Assembly (NCBI GenBank): GCA_035504235.1
Contig: DATJSH010000071.1
Span: 1 to 29,011 of the forward strand
DNA length: 29,011 nt
From: DATARH01 sp035504235
GTDB lineage: Bacteria; Pseudomonadota; Alphaproteobacteria; ATCC43930; CGMCC-115725
Direction: 5' to 3'
The stretch's first letter is position 1. Every line of letters begins with the position of its first letter. The position numbers were made by a program, and so were the translations under genes. Below, piece after piece: positions 8,309 to 15,625 of this stretch. The notes under the pieces were generated by a model that searched no databases, was not told the DNA's origin, and saw nothing but the letters and a program-made list of their open reading frames with translations.

Positions 8309-8365
8309 ATGCATTTCCCCTGAGAAAAGCGTCGGAAAAGTCTAGCCCGGCCCGCGCCGCCATGG

Positions 8366-9646
8366 CTACGGGCCGAACACCAGATCGGGCAGCCACATCG
8401 TCAGCGGCGGCCAGTAGGTGATCACCGCCAGCACCAGCAGGAGGATGATGAGGAACGGCAGGATGCCGCGGATCACCTCGCCGATCGGCGCGTCGGAGAT
8501 CGTCGACAGCACATAGAGGTTGAGACCGACCGGCGGGTGCACCAGCCCGACCTCCATGTTGTGGGTGAAGATGATCCCGAAATGCACCGCGTTGACGCCC
8601 AGCGGCGCCAGCACCGGGGCGAGGATCGGCATCACCAGCAGGAGCGTTCCGACCACCTCAAGAAAGCAGCCGATGACCAGCAGCAGAATGTTCATCACCA
8701 GCAGGAACTGCCAGGTGCCGAAATTCTGCCTCGCGGCCCACTGCACGAGTTGCGCGGGAGCGCCGGAGCCGGTCATCCAATGACCGAACACCAGGGCCGT
8801 CGCGATGATCAGCATGATGACGCCGGCCGAGCCGAACGCCTCGGCGATGACGTCGAGCACGCGGGTCCAAGGAAAGCCGCGATAGACGAAAAGGCTGACG
8901 AGCAGCGCCGTGACCGCAGCCATCGCCGCCGACTCGGTCACCGTCATGAACCCGCCGTAGATGCCGCCGAGCACGACCGCGGGCACCAGCATTGCCGGGA
9001 CGGCGTGCAGTGTCATACGCCAGCGCTGCCCCATCGGCATCGCCGGCTCGGCCGGGAAGTCCTTGCGCCGCGCGTAATAGAGCACCCACAGGAAAAAGGC
9101 GGCGGCTTGCAGCAGTCCTGGCAGGATGCCGGCGAGGAAAAGTCGCGGCACCGACTGCTCGGTAACGATGCCATAGAGGATCAGCGCCAGCGACGGCGGG
9201 ATCACGACGCCGATCGTCCCGGACGCGCCCAGCACGCCAAGCGCGAAACCGCGCGGGTAGCCGCGCTCCAGCATCGCCGGCAGGAGGATCGTCCCCATCG
9301 CCAGCGCCGTCGCCACCGACGAACCGGAGATCGCCGCGAAGAGCGCGCAGGATACCACCGCGACGAGCCCCAGCGAGCCCTTGATCGGGCCGAGCCAGGC
9401 GACGCACAGATCGACGAGCGCCTTGGCGACCCCGCCGCGCCGCATGAATGCCGCGGCCATGACAAACAGCGGCAACGCCATCAAGGTCGTCGAGTTGAGC
9501 TGGTCGATCATGTTCTGGGCGAGACCGATGACCGGCTGGCCCGAGACGAAATAGAGCACCGCCGCGCAAGTGCCGAGCACCAGGAAGATCGGCATGCCGG
9601 CCGCGAGCAGGCCAAAGAACAGCAACAGGAAGCCGAGGGTCCACAT
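8366..9646 (-). CDS. dctM: TRAP transporter large permease (DctM-type)
   Basis: Large membrane subunit of a tripartite ATP-independent periplasmic transporter, 426 residues with a dozen or so hydrophobic helices. It couples solute uptake to a sodium gradient in this family. The family features include FGLLAAGMPIFLVLG at the N-terminus, LPLFVMAAAFMRRGG, SGSSVATALAMGTILLPAM, GTIGVVIPPSLALILYG and the C-terminal VGLVHPPVGLNLYVLS. ATG 9646 opens with the usual first helix (MWTLGFLLLFF); a longer frame to 9712 would overlap dctQ and add a non-hydrophobic tail. No good ribosome site is visible, so translation may be coupled to dctQ, whose stop is 28 bases upstream. It works with DctP and DctQ encoded directly upstream. 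Confidence 0.95.
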   Translation of the reverse strand: MWTLGFLLLFFGLLAAGMPIFLVLGTCAAVLYFVSGQPVIGLAQNMIDQLNSTTLMALPLFVMAAAFMRRGGVAKALVDLCVAWLGPIKGSLGLVAVVSCALFAAISGSSVATALAMGTILLPAMLERGYPRGFALGVLGASGTIGVVIPPSLALILYGIVTEQSVPRLFLAGILPGLLQAAAFFLWVLYYARRKDFPAEPAMPMGQRWRMTLHAVPAMLVPAVVLGGIYGGFMTVTESAAMAAVTALLVSLFVYRGFPWTRVLDVIAEAFGSAGVIMLIIATALVFGHWMTGSGAPAQLVQWAARQNFGTWQFLLVMNILLLVIGCFLEVVGTLLLVMPILAPVLAPLGVNAVHFGIIFTHNMEVGLVHPPVGLNLYVLSTISDAPIGEVIRGILPFLIILLLVLAVITYWPPLTMWLPDLVFGP

Positions 9647-9674
9647 CGGTCGGGGCGAGCGCGGAGCGGACGGC

Positions 9675-10292
9675 TTATTCGATCGGCTGGGCGAGTTCGG
9701 CCGGGGCCTCATGCGCCGGCAGATGCCCGACCGTCATCGTCTGCGGATCGAAGAAACACGCGTAGCGGACAAGCCGGATCACATAGCGCGCCAGCATCAG
9801 CGCGCCGCCCACGGGCAGCGACGAATAGTAGATCCACAGCGGGAACTGTAGGTCGGACGAGCTCGTCTGGTTCAAGAGGATGGCGGTGCCGACCACCCTC
9901 CAGCCGTACCACAGCATGCCGAAGGTGAAGACCATCGCGACGAGGCAGTTGAACATCTCGACCCAGCGCTGCGCACCCGGCGGTAAGAGGCGCAGCACCA
10001 GGTCGGGGCGCACCATCGCGTCCATCCGCACCAGCTGCGAGGCGATAATCATCACCGCCCAGACCGCGATGTAGACAATGACCTCCTCGGCCCAGGTGAT
10101 CGCCTCGCCGGGCGCGATATAGCGCCCGAACACCTGAACCGCGGCGATGAGCATCGCCGCGGCGCCGAGGATGCCGACCAGCGTGCGCTCGACCCAATCC
10201 CAAACGCCGGAGACGCGGGCGAGGACCCGCAGCCCCGGCGCCGGCTGCATCATCGGCGCCGGTTGCGTTGTCCCCTTAGGCGGCGCCGACAT
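9675..10292 (-). CDS. dctQ: TRAP transporter small permease (DctQ-type)
   Basis: Small membrane subunit of the TRAP transporter, 205 residues with four hydrophobic helices, at about residues 35-57, 70-88, 111-131 and 148-168. The helix 1-2 region contains QVFGRYIAPGEAITWAEEVIVY, the conserved DctQ pattern with W-x-E-E next to the second helix. Residues 1-25 are a Pro-rich cytoplasmic leader. ATG 10292 overlaps the end of dctP by 17 bases, which implies translational coupling. The C-terminal 35 residues are polar. It is thought to act as scaffold between the binding protein and the large permease. Confidence 0.93.
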   Translation of the reverse strand: MSAPPKGTTQPAPMMQPAPGLRVLARVSGVWDWVERTLVGILGAAAMLIAAVQVFGRYIAPGEAITWAEEVIVYIAVWAVMIIASQLVRMDAMVRPDLVLRLLPPGAQRWVEMFNCLVAMVFTFGMLWYGWRVVGTAILLNQTSSSDLQFPLWIYYSSLPVGGALMLARYVIRLVRYACFFDPQTMTVGHLPAHEAPAELAQPIE

Positions 10293-11310
10293 CCGCCATG
10301 ACCAGCTTGATCAGATCGGGCGACATATGCGCGTCGGCGGCAACCTTGTCCTGGTCGGCGAGCATCTTCTTGCGCGTGCCGTCGGCCTCGTCCTTTGACA
10401 CGTCGACCATGGTGACGCCCTGCTTCGCCAGCTCGTCGCGCCCCTGCTGCTGCGCCTTCGCGGTATTCGCGCGGTAGGCACCGATATTGTCGGCCCACAG
10501 TTTGGTGATCGCTTCCTGCAGTTTCGGGTCGAGCTTGGCCCAGAAATCCTTGTTGAGCATCGGCACGTAAAGACCCATGCCCTGGTGGTCCTGTATCGAG
10601 TGGCGCAGGCCGGAATCATAGAGCTTGGCGGTGTTGGCGCTTTCGTCGGTGCTGATGAGCCCGTCGAACGTGCCCTGCGACATCGCCAGCGGCACGTCGG
10701 GCCAAGCGGTGACGTTAGGGATGCCGCCAAAGAAGCGGATGCGCCAGGAATTGAGGATCCCGCCAGGGCTGCGCAGCTTCATGTCCTTGAGGTCGGCCAG
10801 CGAGGTCAATGGCTTCTTGGTCGAGAACCAGTTGTTGAAGCCGAGATCGAACCACGCGCCGAGCACCTGGACACTGAGCTTCTCGGCGAGCTTGTCGCTG
10901 ACATATTTCGCGGCCGAGCCGTCGGTCGCCTTGTGCACCACCTCGACCGGCTGGCCGTAAAAAGCCGGAAGCTGCGAGAAATCGGCATCGGGGACAAACC
11001 CGGTGAGCGTCCACGTGCCGGGACACACCATCTCGACCTGGCCTTGCACCAGCGCCTTCGACACTTGCAGATCAGGGAACAGCGAGCCGCTCTCGAACAG
11101 CTTGGTCTTGATCGCGCCGTTTGACGCCGCCTCGACCTTGGGCAGGAAATCGTGAAAGGCGACATTGCGCGGGTGCGACGGCACGGTGTCGAGCGAGACG
11201 CGCATCTCGATCGGCTCGGCGGCGCCGGCGCGGCGAATGTGCGGCATGGCGAGCGGCAACGCGCTCGCGGCGATTGCGGCGCCAAAGGCGCGGCGGGTCA
11301 AACGGATCAT
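10276..11310 (-). CDS. dctP: TRAP transporter substrate-binding protein (DctP-type), Tat-type leader
   Basis: Periplasmic solute-binding subunit, 344 residues. The N-terminus has a twin-arginine-like leader (LTRRAFGAAIAASALPLAM) with cleavage near the AGA-A at about residue 30, suggesting export by Tat. Conserved DctP elements include the region around residues 60-110 (VEAASNGAIKTKLFESGSLF, then QGQVEMV) and the arginine of KLRSPGGILNSWR near 180, where the family binds the substrate carboxylate. NNWFSTKKPL and the late helical segment also fit. The ligand is therefore probably an organic acid; which one cannot be read. It is first in the dctPQM block. An 18-bp palindrome lies just upstream, and the SDR gene ends 98 bases further upstream on the same strand. 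Confidence 0.94.
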   Translation of the reverse strand: MIRLTRRAFGAAIAASALPLAMPHIRRAGAAEPIEMRVSLDTVPSHPRNVAFHDFLPKVEAASNGAIKTKLFESGSLFPDLQVSKALVQGQVEMVCPGTWTLTGFVPDADFSQLPAFYGQPVEVVHKATDGSAAKYVSDKLAEKLSVQVLGAWFDLGFNNWFSTKKPLTSLADLKDMKLRSPGGILNSWRIRFFGGIPNVTAWPDVPLAMSQGTFDGLISTDESANTAKLYDSGLRHSIQDHQGMGLYVPMLNKDFWAKLDPKLQEAITKLWADNIGAYRANTAKAQQQGRDELAKQGVTMVDVSKDEADGTRKKMLADQDKVAADAHMSPDLIKLVMADVGAA

Positions 11311-11335
11311 CTCAAGCGTTTCCCAACATTTGTTT

Positions 11336-11389
11336 CTAACGCGCGCGCGTTAGGGCACAGCTGCCCCAAACGCGTCAAGCAACCGCTTG
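11336..11389 (-). promoter_or_regulatory. Palindrome cluster upstream of dctP: candidate operator
   Basis: CTAACGCGCGCGCGTTAG (11336-11353) is a perfect 18-bp palindrome with an alternating CG core, 26-43 bases upstream of the dctP ATG. It abuts GGGCA/TGCCC (11353-11357 with 11362-11366). A further CAAGC/GCTTG dyad is at 11376-11380 and 11385-11389. The position fits a repressor site near the start of transcription. Readthrough attenuation or termination after the SDR gene is the alternative, but no T-run follows on the minus strand. Confidence 0.5.
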
Positions 11390-11407
11390 CCGCACCGCCG
11401 GTGATAA

Positions 11408-12175
11408 TCACAAAGACGACAGCTTCTCGATTTCCGCGACATAGCGGCGGTTGTGCGTCGGGCTCAGCATGACCTCGTTCATGCAAAGCCGCGCCGGCAG
11501 CAGCGCGATATAGCGGATGAGGTCGGCGCAATCCTCGGGCTGCACCATCTTGGCGCGCACCTCCGGGCCGACCGGGTTGGGCCTGCGGTCGAGGATCGGG
11601 GTCGCGACCTCGCCCGGCAGAAAGACGCAAGACCGGATGCCGTTGACGCATTCCTGCATGTTGATCGAGTGGCTCATCGCCACGACGCCGTGCTTGGCGG
11701 CGGTGTAGAGCGGCCCCGGAAACCCGCCGATAAACCGCCCGGCCATCGAGGCGGTGTGGACGATGAGCCCGTCCTTGTTCTTGCGCATCAAGGGCAGCGC
11801 CACGGTCACGCATTGCGCCGCGGCGGCGAGGTTGCCGTCGACCATGAACTTGGCGCTATCGGGGTTGAGCTTGTCCCAATGCCGGTCGTTGATGTTGACC
11901 CCGGCATTGTTGATGAGGATGTCGAGGCGGCCGATTTCGTTAGCGATGTAGTCGCCGATGCGGCGGACATCGTCGGGCACGGTGAGGTCGCCCGGCTGGA
12001 CATGCGCGAGCACGCCATGCTGCCGAATGCGCGCGGCGACGCCCTCCAGCGGCTCGCGCCGGCGCCCGGTCAGCACAACGGAGACGCCCTCCTCGGCCAG
12101 CATCAGCGCCGCCGCCTCGCCGATGCCGCTCCCCGCGCCGGTGACCCAGGCGACTTTTCCCGAAAGCTGCGGCAC
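11408..12175 (-). CDS. Short-chain dehydrogenase/reductase (SDR) family oxidoreductase
   Basis: Classical SDR of 255 residues using NAD(P). It has the dinucleotide motif T12-GAGSGIG, the NNAG motif at 89-92, Ser143 (VHTASMAG) and the catalytic pair Tyr157-x-x-x-Lys161 (LYTAAKHG). GRRR at 37-40 after beta-2 suggests possible NADP use, which is an inference. Translation starts at GTG 12175 behind GGGGAGGAA; the longer open frame has no ribosome site and runs into repeat sequence. It may be the first gene of the minus-strand TRAP/dehydrogenase/aldolase cluster, 98 bases before dctP. It is divergent from the third 2-hydroxyacid dehydrogenase across a repeat-containing gap. The substrate is unknown, plausibly a hydroxy acid or sugar-acid intermediate. 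Confidence 0.92.
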   Translation of the reverse strand: MPQLSGKVAWVTGAGSGIGEAAALMLAEEGVSVVLTGRRREPLEGVAARIRQHGVLAHVQPGDLTVPDDVRRIGDYIANEIGRLDILINNAGVNINDRHWDKLNPDSAKFMVDGNLAAAAQCVTVALPLMRKNKDGLIVHTASMAGRFIGGFPGPLYTAAKHGVVAMSHSINMQECVNGIRSCVFLPGEVATPILDRRPNPVGPEVRAKMVQPEDCADLIRYIALLPARLCMNEVMLSPTHNRRYVAEIEKLSSL

Positions 12176-12228
12176 GCGTTCCTCCCCTTCTTGCACGGAA
12201 GGACCGTATCGGCTGCTACCAAAAAGAC

Positions 12229-12455
12229 AACGCTTTACCGCGAAGGATGCAAAGCGAGACCCGAGGACGCGATGTCCCTCCGCCGCGCGGCGAAGCCGCA
12301 TTCATAACCCACGGAGGCACGGAGAACGTGGAGGTTATGAACGAGGGCGCTGCGCGCCGATTGAGACAGCTTCGCGTCCTTTGCGCGCCCTTCGCCACCT
12401 TGCGTCGAGATGTTTTCTTTCTCCGTGCTCTTCGCGCCTGCGTGGTGAGCTATCC
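12229..12455. repeat. Dispersed-repeat-type sequence with inverted copies in the SDR/dehydrogenase gap
   Basis: The 312-bp gap 12176-12487 has no gene. It contains the CCACGGAGGCACGGAG and accGCGAAGGATGCAAAG type motifs that commonly occur as dispersed intergenic repeats. Left and right parts are imperfect inverted copies: CCACGgAGGCaCGgAGAaC near 12309-12327 against the reverse complement of 12420-12445 (CCACGcAGGCgCGaAGAgC). The GCGAAGG...GCAAAG segment near 12240 likewise faces its complement near 12370-12395. A strong hairpin is formed by TTCATAACC/GGTTATGAA (12301-12309 with 12333-12341) continued by CACG/CGTG (12310-12313 with 12327-12330). Genome-wide copy number cannot be judged here. 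Confidence 0.6.
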
Positions 12456-12487
12456 TCGCTACGAAAGCGCAAAAACGGAGTGAGACC

Positions 12488-13462
12488 ATGCCGATCCCGA
12501 TGCTGTTTCTGCCGCCGCAATCCGAGAAGACGCGCGAATGGGCAAAAACCGTCGCCGAGGCCTGCCCAGAGCTCGAAGTCATCACCCCCGAGACGCGCGA
12601 GGGCGCCGAGCAAGCGATGGCGTTGGCCGAAGGCGCGTTTGGGACGATCCCCAAGGAGCTGTTGCCGCGCGCCGAGCATTTGCGCTGGCTGCAGGCGCCG
12701 CAGGCCGCGCCGCCGGCCGGCTATTACTACCCCGAGCTGATCGCGCACCCGGTGCAGATCACCAATTTCCGCGAGATCTACAACGACCACATCGCCGCGC
12801 ACATCATGGCGTTCTTGCTAGCGTTCGCGCGCGGGCTGCACATTTACATCCCGCAACAGCTACGCCGCGAGTGGAAGCCGTCAGGGCGCGAGAGCGACGA
12901 CATCGTCGTGCATCTGCCCGAGGCGACGGCCTTGATCGTGGGCGTCGGCGGGATCGGCGCCGAGGCGGCGCGGCTTGCCGCTTCGTTCGGGATGAAGGTC
13001 ATCGGCATCGACGAGCGCCGCCCCGACAAGCCGGAGGGGGTTGCCGAGATGCACCGCGCCGCCGCGCTCGATACGCTGTTGCCGCGCGCCGATTTTGTGA
13101 TCCTGACTGTGCCGCACACCCCCGAGACCGAAGGTTTCTTCAACCGCGCGCGGTTCCAGCGGATGAAGAAGAGCGCCTATTTCATCAATATCGGCCGTGG
13201 CATGACGACAAAGCTCGACGATCTGGTCGCGGCGCTGGAAGCGAAGGAAATCGCCGGCGCCGCGCTCGACGTCTACGAGATCGAACCGCTGCCGGCCGCG
13301 CACAAGCTCTGGACCGCGCCGAACGTGCTGCTGACGCCGCATACCGCCGGACACGGCCCCTATCTTGACGACCGCCGGCTCGAAGTGCTGCTCGACAACG
13401 CGCGCCGCTTTGCCGCCGGCCAGCCCCTGCGCAACCTTGTCGACAAGTCGCGCTGGTTCTGA
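12488..13462 (+). CDS. D-isomer-specific 2-hydroxyacid dehydrogenase family protein
   Basis: NAD(P)-dependent 2-hydroxyacid dehydrogenase of 324 residues, of the glyoxylate/hydroxypyruvate reductase A-like or phosphoglycerate-dehydrogenase-like kind. The nucleotide loop is G152-V-G-G-I-G157 (ALIVGVGGIGAEAA). The triad is Arg237 (NIGRGMTTK), Glu266 (YEIEPLP) and His285 (LTPHTAGHG). The N-terminal catalytic domain is more diverged than in the other two paralogues and has an aromatic stretch AGYYYPELI near residues 77-85. The ATG at 12488 has GGAG 8 bases upstream. It is divergent from the SDR gene and followed by a GC hairpin. Its place next to the TRAP cluster suggests a related acid substrate, but it has its own transcript. 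Confidence 0.9.
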   Translation: MPIPMLFLPPQSEKTREWAKTVAEACPELEVITPETREGAEQAMALAEGAFGTIPKELLPRAEHLRWLQAPQAAPPAGYYYPELIAHPVQITNFREIYNDHIAAHIMAFLLAFARGLHIYIPQQLRREWKPSGRESDDIVVHLPEATALIVGVGGIGAEAARLAASFGMKVIGIDERRPDKPEGVAEMHRAAALDTLLPRADFVILTVPHTPETEGFFNRARFQRMKKSAYFINIGRGMTTKLDDLVAALEAKEIAGAALDVYEIEPLPAAHKLWTAPNVLLTPHTAGHGPYLDDRRLEVLLDNARRFAAGQPLRNLVDKSRWF

Positions 13463-13467
13463 GATTG

Positions 13468-13506
13468 CCGCGAACGCCGCGCCGGCGTGTAAGCCGGCGG
13501 TCGCGG
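13468..13506 (+). terminator. GC-rich hairpin after the third dehydrogenase
   Basis: CGCCGGC/GCCGGCG (13480-13486 with 13493-13499, 6-base loop) lies inside CCGCG/CGCGG (13468-13472 with 13502-13506), 6 bases after the stop codon. There is no T-run, so it may only stabilise the 3' end or assist Rho. Confidence 0.45.
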
Positions 13507-13660
13507 CTGCTCTCAGTGAGCGGCGAAAAACGGTTGCGGCAACCAACAGCGCCACCGTCCCCTCGGTTTCTGCAAGGCAGCCCTCGCGCCCACCCTCTAG
13601 CTGCAGATAGGTCAGTGGTGCATTCTTATTGCTCTAAATCAATATCATTGGAGCATACAA

Positions 13661-13795
13661 ATGATGAAGCTGGCTCTTGGGCTGATCACGGCCCTGTTGC
13701 TCGCCTCGTGCGCTTATACGCCGAACTACACCAAGCAGGCCGATAGCGGCACCGGCCACCCCGACGTCACCTATCCGGGCCCGCGCGCCTATTAA
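13661..13795 (+). CDS. Small lipoprotein, 44 residues
   Basis: A short gene with a ribosome site (TTGGAGC) 7 bases before ATG-ATG at 13661 and a stop at 13793-13795. The product is a lipoprotein precursor: MMK, a hydrophobic leader, and the lipobox LLAS-C at residues 14-18, where the cysteine would be lipidated. The mature peptide is about 27 residues, polar and rich in Tyr, Pro and Gly (ending GPRAY). It resembles the many tiny envelope lipoproteins of unknown role, and no family is recognised. An excellent rho-independent terminator follows, so it is a single-gene unit. AT-rich sequence at 13620-13650 probably contains its promoter. Confidence 0.75.
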   Translation: MMKLALGLITALLLASCAYTPNYTKQADSGTGHPDVTYPGPRAY

Positions 13796-13816
13796 GCGCC
13801 GGCGCCAACGACAAAG

Positions 13817-13850
13817 CGCCGCCGTCGACTCCGGTCGCGGCGGCGTTTTT
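13817..13850 (+). terminator. Rho-independent terminator of the small lipoprotein gene
   Basis: Perfect 8-bp stem CGCCGCCG (13817-13824) with CGGCGGCG (13838-13845) followed by TTTTT (13846-13850). It begins 22 bases after the lipoprotein stop. Confidence 0.88.
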
Positions 13851-13925
13851 GTCTCCAACCTCCGATCGCGGATCAAAATCGCCATTTCCGCGTTAGCGCG
13901 GCAGATATCGATCGGAGGTTAGCCC

Positions 13926-14162
13926 ATGACCAGGATCTTGACCGGCGCGCTTGCCGCGACAGCGCTCGCCGCTTTTGCCGGGGTCGCGCAGGCGGCGACA
14001 GCAAACGTTTGCCAGTGGACCGGCTCGGACTGGGCCTGCGGCAATGGCAACATCATCACCAGCCACGCCTCGGAAGCAGCCGGGCCGCAGATGATCGTCC
14101 ACTCAGTCCCGACAGTCCCTTCCAACGAAAAGCCGCTCCTCTCCGGGCCGCGGCCGCAATAA
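13926..14162 (+). CDS. Small secreted CxWxGxxWxCG protein A
   Basis: 78-residue secreted protein. The ATG at 13926 lies 6-7 bases after GGAGGT. The signal peptide covers residues 1-23 (MTR, Ala-rich core, cleavage after AQA). The mature 55 residues start with the block C29-x-W-x-G-x-x-W-x-C38-G, which probably forms a small disulfide-closed aromatic knob, and end in a Pro-rich tail (PSNEKP, SGPRPQ). The next gene encodes a relative of exactly the same length and shares the upstream bases GATCGGAGGTT, so the pair looks like a tandem duplication that has diverged. No known family is recognised. It is expected to be periplasmic or extracellular. A 39-base gap to the next gene suggests co-transcription. 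Confidence 0.75.
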   Translation: MTRILTGALAATALAAFAGVAQAATANVCQWTGSDWACGNGNIITSHASEAAGPQMIVHSVPTVPSNEKPLLSGPRPQ

Positions 14163-14201
14163 CGCGGGCGCCCCACCCAAGCTGTCGATCGGAGGTTTCA
14201 C

Positions 14202-14438
14202 ATGAACAAAGTTTTGACCGCGGCCGCGCTCTCGATGGTCGCGCTTATCGGGCTCGCCGGAGCGGCGCGCGCCGAATGCTACTGGGCCGGCAATCACTGG
14301 AATTGCGGCGACCGCTTCATCTATCCCAAGAGCTATCCGTGGGGCACCGCGGTGGTCAACGGCCAGTACCAGCGGCCGCCATCGCCGCCGCAATCGGATA
14401 TCGATCTGTCGCCGATACCGGCCGGCTCTCGCCCATAA
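14202..14438 (+). CDS. Small secreted CxWxGxxWxCG protein B
   Basis: Paralogue of the preceding gene, also 78 residues. The ATG at 14202 follows GGAGGT by 6 bases. The signal peptide runs to about residue 24 (cleavage after ARA). The mature part begins almost directly with C26-x-W-x-G-x-x-W-x-C35-G, the same spacing as in protein A, followed by YPKSYPWG and a Pro-rich tail (RPPSPPQ). Outside the motif the two are strongly diverged, which suggests the Cys/Trp block is the functional core. The function is unknown. It is probably co-transcribed with protein A. Confidence 0.78.
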   Translation: MNKVLTAAALSMVALIGLAGAARAECYWAGNHWNCGDRFIYPKSYPWGTAVVNGQYQRPPSPPQSDIDLSPIPAGSRP

Positions 14439-14452
14439 AACGGCGCCCGCGG

Positions 14453-14485
14453 CGCGCCCGTCGCGCACCGGCGCGAGACGGTTTT
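14453..14485 (+). terminator. Possible terminator after the secreted protein pair
   Basis: CGCGCC/GGCGCG (14453-14458 with 14470-14475) is followed 6 bases later by TTTT (14482-14485). The spacing to the T-run is longer than usual, so support is moderate. Confidence 0.4.
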
Positions 14486-14543
14486 ACGCCATCTTAAAGC
14501 CGCCTCGCCTATACTCGACGCCTTGTCGCGTTCGGGTCGGGCG

Positions 14544-15386
14544 ATGGCTGGCGAAGGTAAGTTTCGCGCGTATTTCAATGCCCTTGACGCCGCCCACGGC
14601 GTGGCGTCGGGGCCGCGCGAGCGGGTGCGGCTCGACAAAACCTATTGCATCCTGATAACGCCGCGCAGCGGCAGCACCTGGCTGGCACGGCGCATCGCCG
14701 GGGTCGATGTGCTCAGCTGCCCCGGCGAACACTTCAACGCCGAGCTGTTCGGCGCCACGCTCAAACACAACGCGGGCCGCGACATCTACGAAGTCTTCGA
14801 TGCGATCGCCGCAAAAAACCGCACGCGGCAGGGCCTGTTCGGTTTCGAGATCAGCTATTTCGACCTGGAGGAGCTGGAGTTCGAAGCAAGGCTGCTCGAC
14901 CTCATGGTTGGTGAGAAATTCTTCTTTTATCTCAGCCGGCGGAACTTCGTGGCGCAGGCGATCTCGCTCCACACCGCGGTGGAAAGCAAAATCTTCCACA
15001 GCTTCCAGCCAGAGGACGAACCGCGGAAGCGGAGCGATGTCCCCTACGACGACGACAAGATCATGTTCTGGGTCAGCCACATCCTGCAGCAGGAATTCGG
15101 CATTCATCAATGGATGACCGCCAACAACCTCGAGCCGATGCGACTGCACTATGAGGAACTGTGCGCCGATATCGATGCGGTGATCCGCAAGATGGCGGCG
15201 CATCTCGGCGTCGATCTGCAGGGCATCCCCGCGCGGCCGACGGCGCAGACGCAACGCATCACCGCCGATAGCGCCCCCGACTACGAGCGGCGCTTCCGCA
15301 GTTCCCACGAGGAGTTTTGCCGCAAATGGCAAGCCGCGCGGGGCACCGAGCCCTGCCCCTTCACGGGCGTCGCCCCGACGCTATGA
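14544..15386 (+). CDS. Stf0-like sulfotransferase
   Basis: PAPS-dependent sulfotransferase of 280 residues related to Stf0 (trehalose 2-sulfotransferase) and similar bacterial enzymes. The 5'-phosphosulfate loop is ILITPRSGSTWLARRI near residues 34-49. The 3'-phosphate-binding segment is FYLSRRNFVAQAISLHTA near 130-147, where Arg and Ser contact PAPS. LHYEELCAD near 200 is also typical. The ATG at 14544 is preferred over TTG 14523, which has no ribosome site; the GGGTCGGG before the ATG is modest. It should transfer sulfate to a carbohydrate or lipid hydroxyl in the cytoplasm. The acceptor is unknown. Its relation to the sulfatase 10 kb away is not shown. The downstream 75-residue membrane gene starts 12 bases after its stop. 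Confidence 0.9.
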   Translation: MAGEGKFRAYFNALDAAHGVASGPRERVRLDKTYCILITPRSGSTWLARRIAGVDVLSCPGEHFNAELFGATLKHNAGRDIYEVFDAIAAKNRTRQGLFGFEISYFDLEELEFEARLLDLMVGEKFFFYLSRRNFVAQAISLHTAVESKIFHSFQPEDEPRKRSDVPYDDDKIMFWVSHILQQEFGIHQWMTANNLEPMRLHYEELCADIDAVIRKMAAHLGVDLQGIPARPTAQTQRITADSAPDYERRFRSSHEEFCRKWQAARGTEPCPFTGVAPTL

Positions 15387-15397
15387 GGACGAGGACC

Positions 15398-15625
15398 ATG
15401 GAGACATTAAAGCGCTGCGCGGGTTGGGCGTTGGCAGGTTTTGCGCTGTTGATGAGCCCGGTGCTCGTGGTGTTCGCGGTGCCGTTCGGCTACGGCATCG
15501 TCGCCGACCTCGTCGCGACCGCATGGCTCGCGCCGCTGGCCTTGATACTCGCCGCGGCAATCGCCTTCAACGCGGCACGGCGCGGCGTTCTGCTTCAGGC
15601 GGCAGCGCCGAAATCGATCACCTGA
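15398..15625 (+). CDS. Small two-helix membrane protein
   Basis: 75-residue hydrophobic protein with two predicted membrane helices, about residues 9-31 (WALAGFALLMSPVLVVFAV...) and 38-57 (TAWLAPLALILAAAIAF), and a short basic end (NAARRG). ATG 15398 is chosen because GAGGACGAGG precedes it. An in-frame ATG at 15383 overlaps the sulfotransferase stop as ATGA and is also possible by coupling. It is likely co-transcribed with the sulfotransferase. No family is recognised. The last 31 bases overlap the 3' end of the alcohol dehydrogenase gene on the other strand. Confidence 0.65.
   Translation: METLKRCAGWALAGFALLMSPVLVVFAVPFGYGIVADLVATAWLAPLALILAAAIAFNAARRGVLLQAAAPKSIT

Noticed and set aside
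6998..8323. 441-codon plus-strand open frame
   Set aside because: It is antisense to the aldolase and the second dehydrogenase, both of which have complete catalytic motifs.
8537..9928. 463-codon plus-strand open frame
   Set aside because: It is antisense to dctM/dctQ, with extreme His/Arg/Asp/Gln composition expected from the reverse of membrane-protein codons.
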